Positions 8,268 through 16,321 of a DNA stretch of 64,000 nt are shown one piece after another. The DNA is from Aquabacterium sp. OR-4 (GTDB lineage Bacteria; Pseudomonadota; Gammaproteobacteria; Burkholderiales; Burkholderiaceae_C). The position numbers and the translations under genes are program-made. The stretch lies in contig NZ_JAOCQD020000002.1 of the NCBI RefSeq assembly GCF_025290835.2, positions 1,240,001 through 1,304,000 on the forward strand, given 5' to 3'. Under the pieces are notes generated by a model. It saw only the letters and a program-made list of their open reading frames with translations, was not told the origin of the DNA and did no database searches. Each line of letters begins with the position of its first letter. The stretch's first letter is position 1.

Positions 8268-9185
8268 ATGCAGTTCCAGATGCAGGCAGGCGTTCGCGCG
8301 CGCGCCGCCGTCCAGCTCGCCACCGTGGCCCTCATCGGCTGGCTGGCCACCGGTGCCGCCCAGGCCACCGAGAACGGCCTGACCAGCGCCGCCGCCGGGG
8401 CCGAAGGCTTCACCGCCGGCGCCCTGCCCCCGCCCGGCAGCTACGGCCTGGTGTACCTGAACCACTACCAGAGCACGCGCTTCAACAACGGCGCGGGCGA
8501 CTCGGCCGTGCCCGGCTTCAAGGTCACGGCCGATGCCGTGGTGGGCCGCTTCGTGCAGGTGCTGCCCACCCAGGTGCTGGGCGGCAATCTGGGCTGGCAC
8601 GTGATCGTGCCGCTGGCCAGGGTGAAGCTCAGCGCCGCCGGCAACAGCGACAGCCGCAGCGGCGTGGGCGACATCGAGGCCGGCCCCTTCGTGGCCTGGC
8701 ACACGCCCACGTTCCACTACGTGGCCGCACTCGACGTGGTGCTGCCCACCGGCGCCTATGACAAGAACCGCGGCGTCAACCTGGGCCACCACTACACCAC
8801 CTGGCGGCCCATCGTCGGCTTCTCGTACCTGACACCGCAGCTGGATGTCTCGGCCAAGATCACCTACAGCATCAATGGCCGCAACGGCGACACCGACTAC
8901 CGCTCGGGCCAATACCTTCATGCCGACTGGAACCTGGGCTTCCACGTGGCCCCAGGCTGGCAGCTGGGCCTGCAAGGCAGCCTGATCCACCAGACCACCG
9001 ACGACCAGGCCGGCGGCGCCACCGTGGCCGATGGCGTGCGCACCAAGGTGATGGCCTTCGGCCCGGCGGTGCGCTACCAGTCGCCCGCCGGCTGGTCGCT
9101 GGAAGCGCGTGTGCTGAAGGAAAGCGGCGCGCGCTGGCACACCCAGGGCACGGCAGCCTGGCTGAAGGCGGTGTTCGCGTTCTGA
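8268..9185 (+). CDS. Outer-membrane channel of the phenol MetA/SphA family
   Basis: A 305-residue protein with a signal peptide (cleavage likely after GAAQA, about residue 36) and then a beta-rich sequence with alternating aromatic residues (SYGLVYLNHYQSTRF; HYTTWRPIVGFSYLTPQL) ending in Phe (LKAVFAF), as outer-membrane barrels do. It matches the protein family named for the meta-pathway of phenol degradation (Phenol_MetA_deg, SphA-like). It probably lets aromatic substrates cross the outer membrane. The ATG at 8268 follows CAACAGGAGACAAGC, a strong ribosome site, so the longer in-frame TTG start at 8238 is unlikely. Confidence 0.85.
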   Translation: MQFQMQAGVRARAAVQLATVALIGWLATGAAQATENGLTSAAAGAEGFTAGALPPPGSYGLVYLNHYQSTRFNNGAGDSAVPGFKVTADAVVGRFVQVLPTQVLGGNLGWHVIVPLARVKLSAAGNSDSRSGVGDIEAGPFVAWHTPTFHYVAALDVVLPTGAYDKNRGVNLGHHYTTWRPIVGFSYLTPQLDVSAKITYSINGRNGDTDYRSGQYLHADWNLGFHVAPGWQLGLQGSLIHQTTDDQAGGATVADGVRTKVMAFGPAVRYQSPAGWSLEARVLKESGARWHTQGTAAWLKAVFAF

Positions 9186-9221
9186 GCCGGGCCACACCCA
9201 CCCCAACCAGGAGAGCGACCG

Positions 9222-11057
9222 ATGGCCGCGCTGCAAGCCGTGGGCTGCGCGTGCGCAGCGCTGTCGCCCACCGACGAACTGGTCTCGCGCCTGCACTTCG
9301 ATGCGCGCGAGGGCCGCATCTGGCTCAACCAGCAGCGCATGCTGCTGCTGCACAACAGCGCCATGGGCGTGCTGCGGCAGGAGCTGATCGAGAGCCTGGG
9401 GCTGGACAGGGCCCGCGGCCTGATCACCCGCATGGGCTACAACTGCGGCGCCCACGATGCCGAGCTGGCACGCGAGCTGCGCTGCAGCGACCGCCCGGCC
9501 GAGGCCGTGACCATCGGCCCGCAACTGCACATGCTGGAAGGCGTGGCGCGGGTTGAGGCCGTGACGCTGGAGCTGGACGAAGAGGCCGGCCACTTCCTGG
9601 GTGAATTCAACTGGCATGGCAGCGCCGAGGCCGAGGCCCATGTGCAGGTGTACGGCATCGTGGGCCACACCGCCTGCTGGCAGCAGGTGGGCTATGCCAG
9701 CGGCTTTGTCAGCCGCTTCATGGGCCGGCCGGTGGTGTTTCGCGAGCTGCAGTGCCGCGCCCAGGGCGCGCCGCACTGCGTGATCGTCGGGCGGCCCGCC
9801 GAAGCCTGGGGCGATGCCGCCGACGCCGCCGACGACCTGGCCCACCTGCGCGCCGATGCGCTGAGCCAGGGCGTGGCCGCGCTGCCCACGGGGCCGGCGC
9901 CTGAGCCCGGTGCCGCCCCCAGCGCCGCCCGCCACCTGCTGGGCGACAGCGCCGTGGTGGGCGTCTCGGCCGGCTTCAATGCCGTGTGCCACATGGTGCG
10001 GCGCGCGGCCGACACCCGGGCCACCGTGCTGTTCCTCGGCGAAAGCGGCGTGGGCAAGGAGGTGCTGGCCCAGGCCCTGCACCGCATCGGCCCGAGGGCG
10101 CAGGGCCCCTTCGTGGCCATCAACTGCGCCGCCATCCCCGACGAGCTGATCGAGAGCGAGCTGTTCGGCGTGGACAAGGGCGGCTACACCGGCGCGCTGG
10201 CCAGCCGACCGGGCCGCTTTGAGCGCGCGCACGGCGGCACGCTGTTTCTCGACGAGATCGGCATCCTGGGCTGGACGGCCCAGGGCAAGCTGCTGCGCGC
10301 CCTGCAGGCGCGCGAGATCGAGCGGGTGGGCGGCACGGCCACGATGCCGGTGGATGTGCGCGTGGTGGCCGCCACCAACCTGGACCTGAAGAACGAGGTG
10401 CAGGCCGGCCGCTTTCGCGAAGACCTGTACTACCGGCTGAACGTGCTGCCCATCCGCGTGCCCCCGCTGCGCGAGCGGCGCGAAGACATCCCCGTGTTCA
10501 TGAACCACTTCCTGCACCAGTACAACCGGCGCGACGGGCGCCAGGTGAGCGGCTTCACCGGCCGGGCCATCGACGCCATGCTGGCCTACCACTGGCCCGG
10601 CAACATCCGCGAGCTGGAGAACCTGGTGGAACGCGGCGTGGTGCTGGCCAGCGACGGCGGCGCCATCGACACGCCGCAGCTGTTTCTGGGCGATGAGCAA
10701 CTGCCCGCGGACTGGCTGGCGCTGCAGCGCGATGGCAGCCTGCGCAACCGGGCGGGAGCGTTGAACGATGCAGACGAGGGATCGACAGCATCACCGTGCC
10801 GCGACGACCTCGGCGAGGCCCACACCCTGGGCCAGCGTGTGCAAGACCTGCTGGCCGGACGGTGCGCTGGTGGGCGCGAAGCCCAGGTGCCGCTGGATGC
10901 GCTGGAGGCCGAACTGGTGCGGCGGGCCATGGCAGCCACCGGTGGCAACCAGTCGGCCGCCGCGCGGCTGCTGGGTTTGAGCCGGTCGCAATTGATCTAT
11001 CGATTGAAGGGCTTGGCGCAGGGGGTGGCAGGCAAATTTGCCGAACTCGGTGATTGA
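9222..11057 (+). CDS. DmpR/MopR-type sigma-54 activator, probable phenol sensor
   Basis: A 611-residue NtrC-family activator with an N-terminal XylR/V4R sensor (about 20-195), a linker, an AAA+ domain (about 250-480) and a C-terminal Fis helix-turn-helix ([21 protein letters not shown]). The phenol pocket of MopR (H106, W134) and its zinc site (C155, E178, C181, C189) have counterparts at a constant offset of three: H103 (LHMLEG), W131, C152, E175, C178 and C186. Walker A is GESGVGKE and Walker B is [10 protein letters not shown]. The sigma-54 contact loop reads GGYTGA rather than the GAYTGA/GAFTGA of most relatives. It follows the channel gene after 36 bases on the same strand. It probably activates the sigma-54 promoter of the phenol hydroxylase operon when phenol binds. 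Confidence 0.9.
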   Translation: MAALQAVGCACAALSPTDELVSRLHFDAREGRIWLNQQRMLLLHNSAMGVLRQELIESLGLDRARGLITRMGYNCGAHDAELARELRCSDRPAEAVTIGPQLHMLEGVARVEAVTLELDEEAGHFLGEFNWHGSAEAEAHVQVYGIVGHTACWQQVGYASGFVSRFMGRPVVFRELQCRAQGAPHCVIVGRPAEAWGDAADAADDLAHLRADALSQGVAALPTGPAPEPGAAPSAARHLLGDSAVVGVSAGFNAVCHMVRRAADTRATVLFLGESGVGKEVLAQALHRIGPRAQGPFVAINCAAIPDELIESELFGVDKGGYTGALASRPGRFERAHGGTLFLDEIGILGWTAQGKLLRALQAREIERVGGTATMPVDVRVVAATNLDLKNEVQAGRFREDLYYRLNVLPIRVPPLRERREDIPVFMNHFLHQYNRRDGRQVSGFTGRAIDAMLAYHWPGNIRELENLVERGVVLASDGGAIDTPQLFLGDEQLPADWLALQRDGSLRNRAGALNDADEGSTASPCRDDLGEAHTLGQRVQDLLAGRCAGGREAQVPLDALEAELVRRAMAATGGNQSAAARLLGLSRSQLIYRLKGLAQGVAGKFAELGD

Positions 11058-11099
11058 CGGCGGGGTTGGCACCGCAGCAGTTGGCAACGCAGCGCGCTG

Positions 11100-11370
11100 T
11101 CAGTGGCCTTCACCCTCCAACCGATGCCGCACGGCCAGCACCCCCACCGGCTGGGGCGAGGCGATTTCGTACTGCAGCACATGGCCCGATGCGCCGAACG
11201 CGTTCACCAGTTCACGGCGCAGACCCGAGCGCGAGCCCGCCACCTTGCGGAACAGAAATGGCGGCCTGGCCAGCGCCAGCAAGGGCGCTTCGATGGATTC
11301 GATGGCTTCGAGTACGCGGTCTGCCGTGCCAGGTCTTCGGTGTACTGGGCACGCTCGAGGCGGTCTTCAT
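11100..11370 (-). pseudogene. Frameshifted RelE/ParE-type toxin remnant
   Basis: The 421-bp gap between the two regulators contains a broken gene on the minus strand. The last part, read to the TGA at 11100-11102, gives VLEAIESIEAPLLALARP, then GLRRELVNAFGASGHVLQYE and VGVLAVRHRLEGEGH, the typical C-terminus of RelE/ParE toxins. Earlier pieces lie in the other two frames: an ATG at 11370 giving MKTA, then ERAQYTEDLARQTA. At least two frameshifts are needed to join them, and no antitoxin gene is seen. The remnant lies downstream of the second regulator on the same strand. Confidence 0.65.
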
Positions 11371-11478
11371 GCGGGCCAAGGTATTGCAGACGCGCTGCAT
11401 GGTCGAGCCCAGATCGCCTCGCCAAGGCCTCCTGGTCGGCGAAAGCCTGATGGCCTCGCCATGGCGGAACCACGCGGC

Positions 11479-13203
11479 TCACATGGGCTCGGTTCTCTCG
11501 CGCTTCTTCAACCGATAGTCCATCTGCCCCCGCCCCACCCCCAGCAGCCGCGCTGCGGCCGACACATTGCCCTCGCACTGCGCCATCGCCCGGTCCAGCA
11601 GCAACTGCTCGATGGCGTCGAACGAGGGCAACGAGGCCAGCAGCTGATCGGCCAGGGATGATGGGGTGCCGGCAGGCGCGGTTGATCCGCCGCCCGCGGC
11701 CTCGGGCGCCGCCCCCGCCAACTCCAGCGCCCCGCTGCCGCCCAGGCCCCAGGTGGGCTGGCCGCGCAGTTCTTCGCCGCCGGCAAACAGGTGCTGCACG
11801 TCGAGCTGGCCGCCTTCGTCGGCCAGGATCACGCCGCGTTCGATCATGTTTTCAAGCTCGCGCACATTGCCGGGCCAGTCGTAGTCGCACAGCGCGGCAT
11901 AGGCGCGCGGGCCCAGGCCCTGCACCGTCTTGCCCAGGCGCTGGCTGCTGCGCCGCAGAAACAGCGCCACCAGCAGCGGGATGTCTTCGCGCCGCTCGCG
12001 CAGCGGCGGTATCTCGATGGGAAACACGTTGAGGCGGTAGAACAGGTCGCGCCGAAAACGCCCGGCGGCCATCTCGTCGCGCAGGTCGACATTGGCCGCG
12101 GCCACGATGCGCACGTTGGCGCGGCGCAGCTCGGTGCCGCCCACGCGCTCGTATTCGCGCTCCTGCAGCGCGCGCAGCAGCTTGCCCTGGGCGGCCAGGG
12201 CCAGGCTGCTCACCTCGTCCAGAAACAGCGTGCCGCCCTCGGCGCGCTCAAAGCGGCCGGGCCGCGGCCGGTCGGCGCCGGTGAAGGCGCCGCGCTCCAC
12301 GCCAAACAGCTCGGCCTCCACCAGATCGGGCGGGATGGCGGCGCAGTTGATGGCCACAAACGGCCCCGGCTTCGGCCCCGCGCCGCGTGGACTGATCTGG
12401 TGCAGCGCGCGGGCAAAACACTCCTTGCCCACCCCGCTTTCGCCCTTGAACAGCACGGTGCTGTCGGTGGGCGCCACCTTGCGCACCAGGTGAGCGACTG
12501 CATTGAAGCCGGCCGAGGCGCCCACAAAGCCCGCCAGCTCTTGCGCAGGCGTGCCCACGAAGCTGTCGATGCGCAGGTAGCTGGCATGCGGCTGGGTCCC
12601 GGGCTGGCGGTCTTGCGCCTCCCACTCGGCCAGTGGCCGGCCGATGACGCGGCAGCGCGCATGGCCCATGGCCACGCATTCCACCTCGCGCCAGTGGATG
12701 GGCACGCCGGCCACGGCGGTGCTGTAGCCATCGGCATAGCCCACGATGGTCCAGCAGGCGGGCTCGCCGCTCACGCCGCTGTGCGCCAGATGGGCCTGCG
12801 CCTCCCAGCTGCCATGCCATAAAAAATCGCCCCAGAACTGGCCGCGCTCGATGTCCATGCGCATCTCGTCGATCGGCTGGTGGCGCACAAAGCCTTCGAT
12901 CTCGCGCAGCCGCGGCCCCAGGGCCAGCGCCTCGGCCAGGGCCTGGGGCGTTTGCGCGTCCACCATGCGGCGCACGCGCTGGCCGTCCTCGAAGCCCTGC
13001 TGCCAGCCCAGGCGCATCAGCAGCTCGCGCGCCTTGGGCTGGCCCAGGCTGGCCATCAGCTCGCGCCGCAGCGATGCAAACGCACTGGCATGCATCAGCA
13101 GCATGCGCTGGTCGAACAGCTGGATGTGCCCGGCCTCGGGCGAGAAGCGCAGCTGCGCGGCCAGGGTCTGGGTGTGTTGGCTGGGGCCAAGGCTCTGGTT
13201 CAT
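11479..13203 (-). CDS. Second DmpR/XylR-type sigma-54 activator with an altered effector pocket
   Basis: A 574-residue paralogue of the previous activator, with a sensor domain (about 18-190), AAA+ domain (Walker [15 protein letters not shown] loop intact, Walker [11 protein letters not shown]) and Fis-type helix-turn-helix ([21 protein letters not shown]). The zinc site is kept (C150, E173, C176, C184) and W129 is present. The His that binds the phenol hydroxyl in MopR is Arg here (R100 in LREIEG, where the other protein has LHMLEG). The effector is therefore probably not plain phenol. The ATG at 13203 has AGGAG eight bases upstream; a longer frame exists but lacks this. It diverges from the reductase/Rieske genes and their sigma-54 promoter, its likely targets. 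Confidence 0.9.
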   Translation of the reverse strand: MNQSLGPSQHTQTLAAQLRFSPEAGHIQLFDQRMLLMHASAFASLRRELMASLGQPKARELLMRLGWQQGFEDGQRVRRMVDAQTPQALAEALALGPRLREIEGFVRHQPIDEMRMDIERGQFWGDFLWHGSWEAQAHLAHSGVSGEPACWTIVGYADGYSTAVAGVPIHWREVECVAMGHARCRVIGRPLAEWEAQDRQPGTQPHASYLRIDSFVGTPAQELAGFVGASAGFNAVAHLVRKVAPTDSTVLFKGESGVGKECFARALHQISPRGAGPKPGPFVAINCAAIPPDLVEAELFGVERGAFTGADRPRPGRFERAEGGTLFLDEVSSLALAAQGKLLRALQEREYERVGGTELRRANVRIVAAANVDLRDEMAAGRFRRDLFYRLNVFPIEIPPLRERREDIPLLVALFLRRSSQRLGKTVQGLGPRAYAALCDYDWPGNVRELENMIERGVILADEGGQLDVQHLFAGGEELRGQPTWGLGGSGALELAGAAPEAAGGGSTAPAGTPSSLADQLLASLPSFDAIEQLLLDRAMAQCEGNVSAAARLLGVGRGQMDYRLKKRERTEPM

Positions 13204-13342
13204 CGCGCGCGCTCCTGCATGGCCGACTGCTTGCTGAGCCCATGAAACGGCCCGCGCCCGGTTGCCTGGAATCATGAAGCGCCGCGGCGCCCGGGGCCAT
13301 TGGTGCGAGTGCGAATGTCCAGGAATCAACAGCCTGGCGCGG

Positions 13343-13358
13343 TGGCCCGTGGCTTGCA
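13343..13358 (+). promoter_or_regulatory. Sigma-54 promoter before the Rieske reductase gene
   Basis: TGGCCC-GTGGC-TTGCA matches the -24/-12 consensus TGGCAC-N5-TTGCW with one mismatch and the exact GG-N10-GC spacing. It lies 36 bases before the reductase ATG, in the 190-bp spacer between that gene and the divergent DmpR/XylR-type activator. No clear TTGATCAA-type upstream activating repeat was recognised. Confidence 0.7.
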
Positions 13359-13393
13359 TTGGCCGCTGCCAAACAATGCAAGGAGACAAGCCC

Positions 13394-14428
13394 ATGGTGG
13401 ATGCCAAGCCGGCCACGCTGCGCCTGCAGGTGGCCCGGCGCGACGTGGTGGCCGAAGACGTGCTGGCCTTCGAGCTGCGCGACCCGGCGGGCGCCGACCT
13501 GCCGCCCTTCGAGGCCGGCGCGCACATCGATGTGCACCTGCCGGCCGATGCGCCCGTCAGCGGCCCGCGCGTGCGCTGCTACTCGCTGTGCAATGCGCCG
13601 TCCGAGCGCCAGCGCTACTGCGTGGCGGTGCAGCGCGAGCCGGCCGGGCGCGGCGGCTCGCGCTGGCTGCACCAGCAGGTGCAGGTGGGCGATGTGCTCA
13701 GCGTGGGCCCGCCGCGCAATGCCTTTGCGCTGCGCCCCGCGCCGCACACACTGCTGCTGGGCGGCGGCATCGGGCTCACGCCGCTGCTGGCCATGGCCGA
13801 GGCGCTGTGGGCGGCTGACCAGAGTTTTGAGCTGCATGTGGCCGTGCGCAGCGCCGCGCGCCTGGCCTTTGCGCAGCGCCTGCGCACGGCGCCCTGGGCC
13901 GGCTGCGTGCAGGTGCATGTGGATGGGCCCGGCCCGGCGCTGGATCTGGCCGCGCTGCTGGCGCGCCAGCCGCCGCAAGCGCTGGCCTTTGCCTGCGGGC
14001 CTACGGGCTTCATGGCCGCGGTGCAGGGCGCGGCGCGACAGCTGGGCTGGGCCGATGGCCGCGTGGTGGTGGAGCATTTCGCCGCGCCGGCTGCAGTGCC
14101 CGCAGGCCGTGATGAACCGGCCGTCGCACCAGAAGGCCTCAGCGTGCTGTGGGCGCCCAGCGGGCAGCGGGTGAATGTGGCGCCGCAGCACAGCGTGGCG
14201 CAGGCGCTGATCGCCGCGGGCATTGACATCCCCTTGTCGTGCGAGCAGGGCATTTGCGGCCAGTGCTGCGTGCAGGTGCTGGCCGGCCAGCCCGATCACC
14301 GCGACATGGTCTATGGCGAGCACGAGCACACGCTGGAGCGCCGCTTCACGCCCTGCTGCTCGCGCGCGCTGTCGGCGCAGCTGGTGCTGGCACCGCTGGG
14401 CTGGGCAGACCCGGCGCCGGGCCGCTGA
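13394..14428 (+). CDS. Phthalate/vanillate-type oxygenase reductase (FMN, 2Fe-2S)
   Basis: A 344-residue class IA reductase that carries electrons from NAD(P)H through FMN to a C-terminal plant-type 2Fe-2S cluster for a Rieske oxygenase. Visible are the flavin motif RCYSL (61-65), the nicotinamide-binding GGGIGLTP (123-130), CGPTGFM (201-207) and cluster Cys 283, 288, 291 and 321 (CEQGICGQCC ... PCCSR). The FMN domain-first order is that of VanB and phthalate dioxygenase reductase, not that of DmpP. The ATG at 13394 follows AAGGAGACAAGCCC. It has its own sigma-54 promoter, and the Rieske component follows after 110 bases. Confidence 0.88.
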   Translation: MVDAKPATLRLQVARRDVVAEDVLAFELRDPAGADLPPFEAGAHIDVHLPADAPVSGPRVRCYSLCNAPSERQRYCVAVQREPAGRGGSRWLHQQVQVGDVLSVGPPRNAFALRPAPHTLLLGGGIGLTPLLAMAEALWAADQSFELHVAVRSAARLAFAQRLRTAPWAGCVQVHVDGPGPALDLAALLARQPPQALAFACGPTGFMAAVQGAARQLGWADGRVVVEHFAAPAAVPAGRDEPAVAPEGLSVLWAPSGQRVNVAPQHSVAQALIAAGIDIPLSCEQGICGQCCVQVLAGQPDHRDMVYGEHEHTLERRFTPCCSRALSAQLVLAPLGWADPAPGR

Positions 14429-14477
14429 GCCAGGCCCTGGCGTTGAGCTCTGCAGCGCCCGGGCTTGCGTTTTCCGC

Positions 14478-14509
14478 GCCGTCACCGGGCTCAGCCCGGG
14501 GCGGCTTTT
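14478..14509 (+). terminator. Hairpin with short T run between reductase and Rieske genes
   Basis: A two-part stem (GCCG paired with CGGC, inner CCGGGC paired with GCCCGG, three-base loop) is followed by TTTT at 14506-14509. It looks like an intrinsic terminator placed inside what should be one transcription unit, 30 bases before the oxygenase ATG. It could attenuate read-through or protect the upstream message. Read-through must occur if no second promoter exists. Confidence 0.4.
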
Positions 14510-14538
14510 CACCACGCTCATCCACCAGGAGACACCTC

Positions 14539-15660
14539 ATGAGCACCACCACCACCACCGCCTCCCCCGCCCGCAGCATCCTGCTGCACCCCAGCGGCAA
14601 CCCCGTGGGCAAGCCGGCCACGCCCTACCTGCTGAACTGCTGGTACGCGGCAGCGCTGGCCACCGAGCTGCCCACCGAGGGCATGCTCTCGCGCCAGCTG
14701 CTCGACACCGGCGTCTTGCTCTACCGCACATCCAGCGGCCAGCCGGTGGCCCTGCACGACCGCTGCCCGCACCGCTTTGTGCCGCTGTCGATGGGCCAGC
14801 GCCATGGCGACGACGTGGTGTGCAGGTACCACGCGCTGCGCTTCGATTGCAGCGGCACCTGCACCCACAACCCGCATGGCAGTGGCGCCATTCCGGCCGC
14901 GGCCCGGGTGCGCAGCTTCCCGCTGCTGGAGCGTCACGGCTTTGTGTGGATCTGGATGGGCGACGCCCCGGCCGACGCCACGAAGCTGCCCGACTTCAGC
15001 CCGCTGGACGTGGGCCCCGACACCGGCATCGCCTTCACCTACATGCCGATGAAGACCCACTACGAGCTCATCATCGACAACGTGATGGACCTGAGCCATG
15101 TGGACCATGTGCATGGCGAGATCATCAGCACGCGCGGCCAGCTGTCGCCGCTGGTGCCGCCGGTGAAGGAGGAGAACGGCACGGTCAGCGTGCGCTGGCA
15201 ATGGCAGCAGCAGCCGGCCATGCTGATCTTTGCCAACTTTCTGCCGCAACCGGCCGAGCCGGCACGGCACTTCGTGGAGGTGACCTGGCATGCGCCGGCC
15301 ACCATCCGCCTGGTGATCGGCGCCACGCAGGACGAGGCCGCGCCGCTGGCCCTGGACAGCACCACCGGCCAGTACGACGTGCACACCTGCACGCCAGCCA
15401 GCGAGGGCCACACGCACTACTGGTTTGCCACCCGCCGCAACCATGCGGTGGACGATGGCGAGTTCAACCAGATGAAGATCCAGGCCATGCACGGCGCCTT
15501 CGTCAACGAAGACGGCCCGATCATCGAGGCCGTGCACCGCGAGATGGGCAGCAGCGACTTCTTTGCACTGAACCCGGTCTTGATCAGCAGCGATGTGGCG
15601 CCGGTGCGCGTGCGCCGGCTGCTGGCGCGGATGATGGCCGCCGAAGGCCGCTACCAGTAG
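14539..15660 (+). CDS. Rieske non-heme iron oxygenase, vanillate O-demethylase-like
   Basis: A 373-residue oxygenase alpha subunit. The Rieske 2Fe-2S ligands are C76/H78 (CPHR) and C95/H98 (CRYH). The mononuclear iron site is H187 and H192 in DLSHVDHVHGE, next to the electron-bridging D184. CPHRFVPLSMG and the overall length fit the VanA/DdmC group of O-demethylases and related monooxygenases better than large ring-dioxygenases, and no beta subunit gene is present. With the reductase it makes a two-component enzyme. Set between two phenol-type regulators and the phenol hydroxylase operon, it may demethylate a methoxyphenol such as guaiacol to catechol. The substrate is inferred. The ATG follows CAGGAGACACCTC. 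Confidence 0.85.
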   Translation: MSTTTTTASPARSILLHPSGNPVGKPATPYLLNCWYAAALATELPTEGMLSRQLLDTGVLLYRTSSGQPVALHDRCPHRFVPLSMGQRHGDDVVCRYHALRFDCSGTCTHNPHGSGAIPAAARVRSFPLLERHGFVWIWMGDAPADATKLPDFSPLDVGPDTGIAFTYMPMKTHYELIIDNVMDLSHVDHVHGEIISTRGQLSPLVPPVKEENGTVSVRWQWQQQPAMLIFANFLPQPAEPARHFVEVTWHAPATIRLVIGATQDEAAPLALDSTTGQYDVHTCTPASEGHTHYWFATRRNHAVDDGEFNQMKIQAMHGAFVNEDGPIIEAVHREMGSSDFFALNPVLISSDVAPVRVRRLLARMMAAEGRYQ

Positions 15661-15875
15661 ACGCCGCAGGCCCCGGCCGCCGCCAGCCGCGCGGCCTGCA
15701 CAGGTTTGCACACCCCGGCCGACGCCCAGGCCGGCTTGGCTGCGCAGCTTTCAACACCGCAGCGCAGCATGGGCGGCATGCCGCGGGCCGGGGCCCGCTC
15801 CGGCGGCCGCCCGCCGGCCCGGCAGAGCCTTGGAGCCTGGGGCTTTCCCGCGGAATCTCGGCCACCGGCCCGGCA

Positions 15876-15891
15876 TGGCACGGGCTTCGCA
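15876..15891 (+). promoter_or_regulatory. Sigma-54 promoter of the phenol hydroxylase operon
   Basis: TGGCAC-GGGCT-TCGCA fits TGGCAC-N5-TTGCW with one mismatch and exact GG-N10-GC spacing, 79 bases before the first hydroxylase gene. It lies in a 309-base noncoding stretch (15661-15969) that otherwise shows only an imperfect inverted repeat around 15736-15770 (CTGCGC ... GCGCAG) and no clear gene. DmpR-type activators control such promoters, and two are encoded nearby. Confidence 0.75.
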
Positions 15892-15969
15892 CTGAAACCT
15901 GGCCAGCCCGCCGCCTGCGCAATGCCAGACACCCGGCAGGCCGCGCGCCCCAGCGCCAGGAGACCCGCC

Positions 15970-16254
15970 ATGCCCATGCCCGACTTTGCCGCCACCGCCG
16001 CACCCGCAGCGCCCGCCGCGCCCGATCCCAGCCAGCGCTGGGTGCGCATCACGCGCGACCGGCCCGATGGTTTTGTGGAGTTCGACTTCGCCATCGGCAC
16101 GCCCGATCTGGCGGTGGATCTGATCCTGCCGCGCCCGGCCTTCGAGGCCTTCTGCGCCGAGCAGCAGGTGCGCCGCATCGGCGATGCCCAGGCCGCCGCG
16201 CTGGCCGCCGAGCAGGCCCAGTGGCGCCACGGCCGGCCCGGCCTCGCCGAGTAG
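15970..16254 (+). CDS. dmpK: Phenol hydroxylase accessory subunit P0
   Basis: A 94-residue protein with the DmpK core RWVRITRDRPDGFVEFDFAIG followed by LVDLILPRPAFEAFC-like sequence. In the family it assists assembly or iron loading of the hydroxylase and is not part of the active enzyme. The ATG at 15970 is preceded by CAGGAGACCCGCC; a longer frame exists upstream but crosses the sigma-54 promoter, so it cannot be used from that promoter. It is the first gene of the operon. Confidence 0.85.
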   Translation: MPMPDFAATAAPAAPAAPDPSQRWVRITRDRPDGFVEFDFAIGTPDLAVDLILPRPAFEAFCAEQQVRRIGDAQAAALAAEQAQWRHGRPGLAE

Positions 16255-16321
16255 CCCACGCCCGCGCTACCCGGTTCACCCCATCCAACCCGCACCCAGC
16301 CACGAGAGAGGAGACAAGCCC

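Noticed and set aside
7182..10700. A 1172-codon open frame on the minus strand
   Set aside because: It lies opposite dmpG, the SDR, the channel and the regulator, has no family motif, and is His/Ala/Gly-rich as expected from the antisense of G/C-rich codons.
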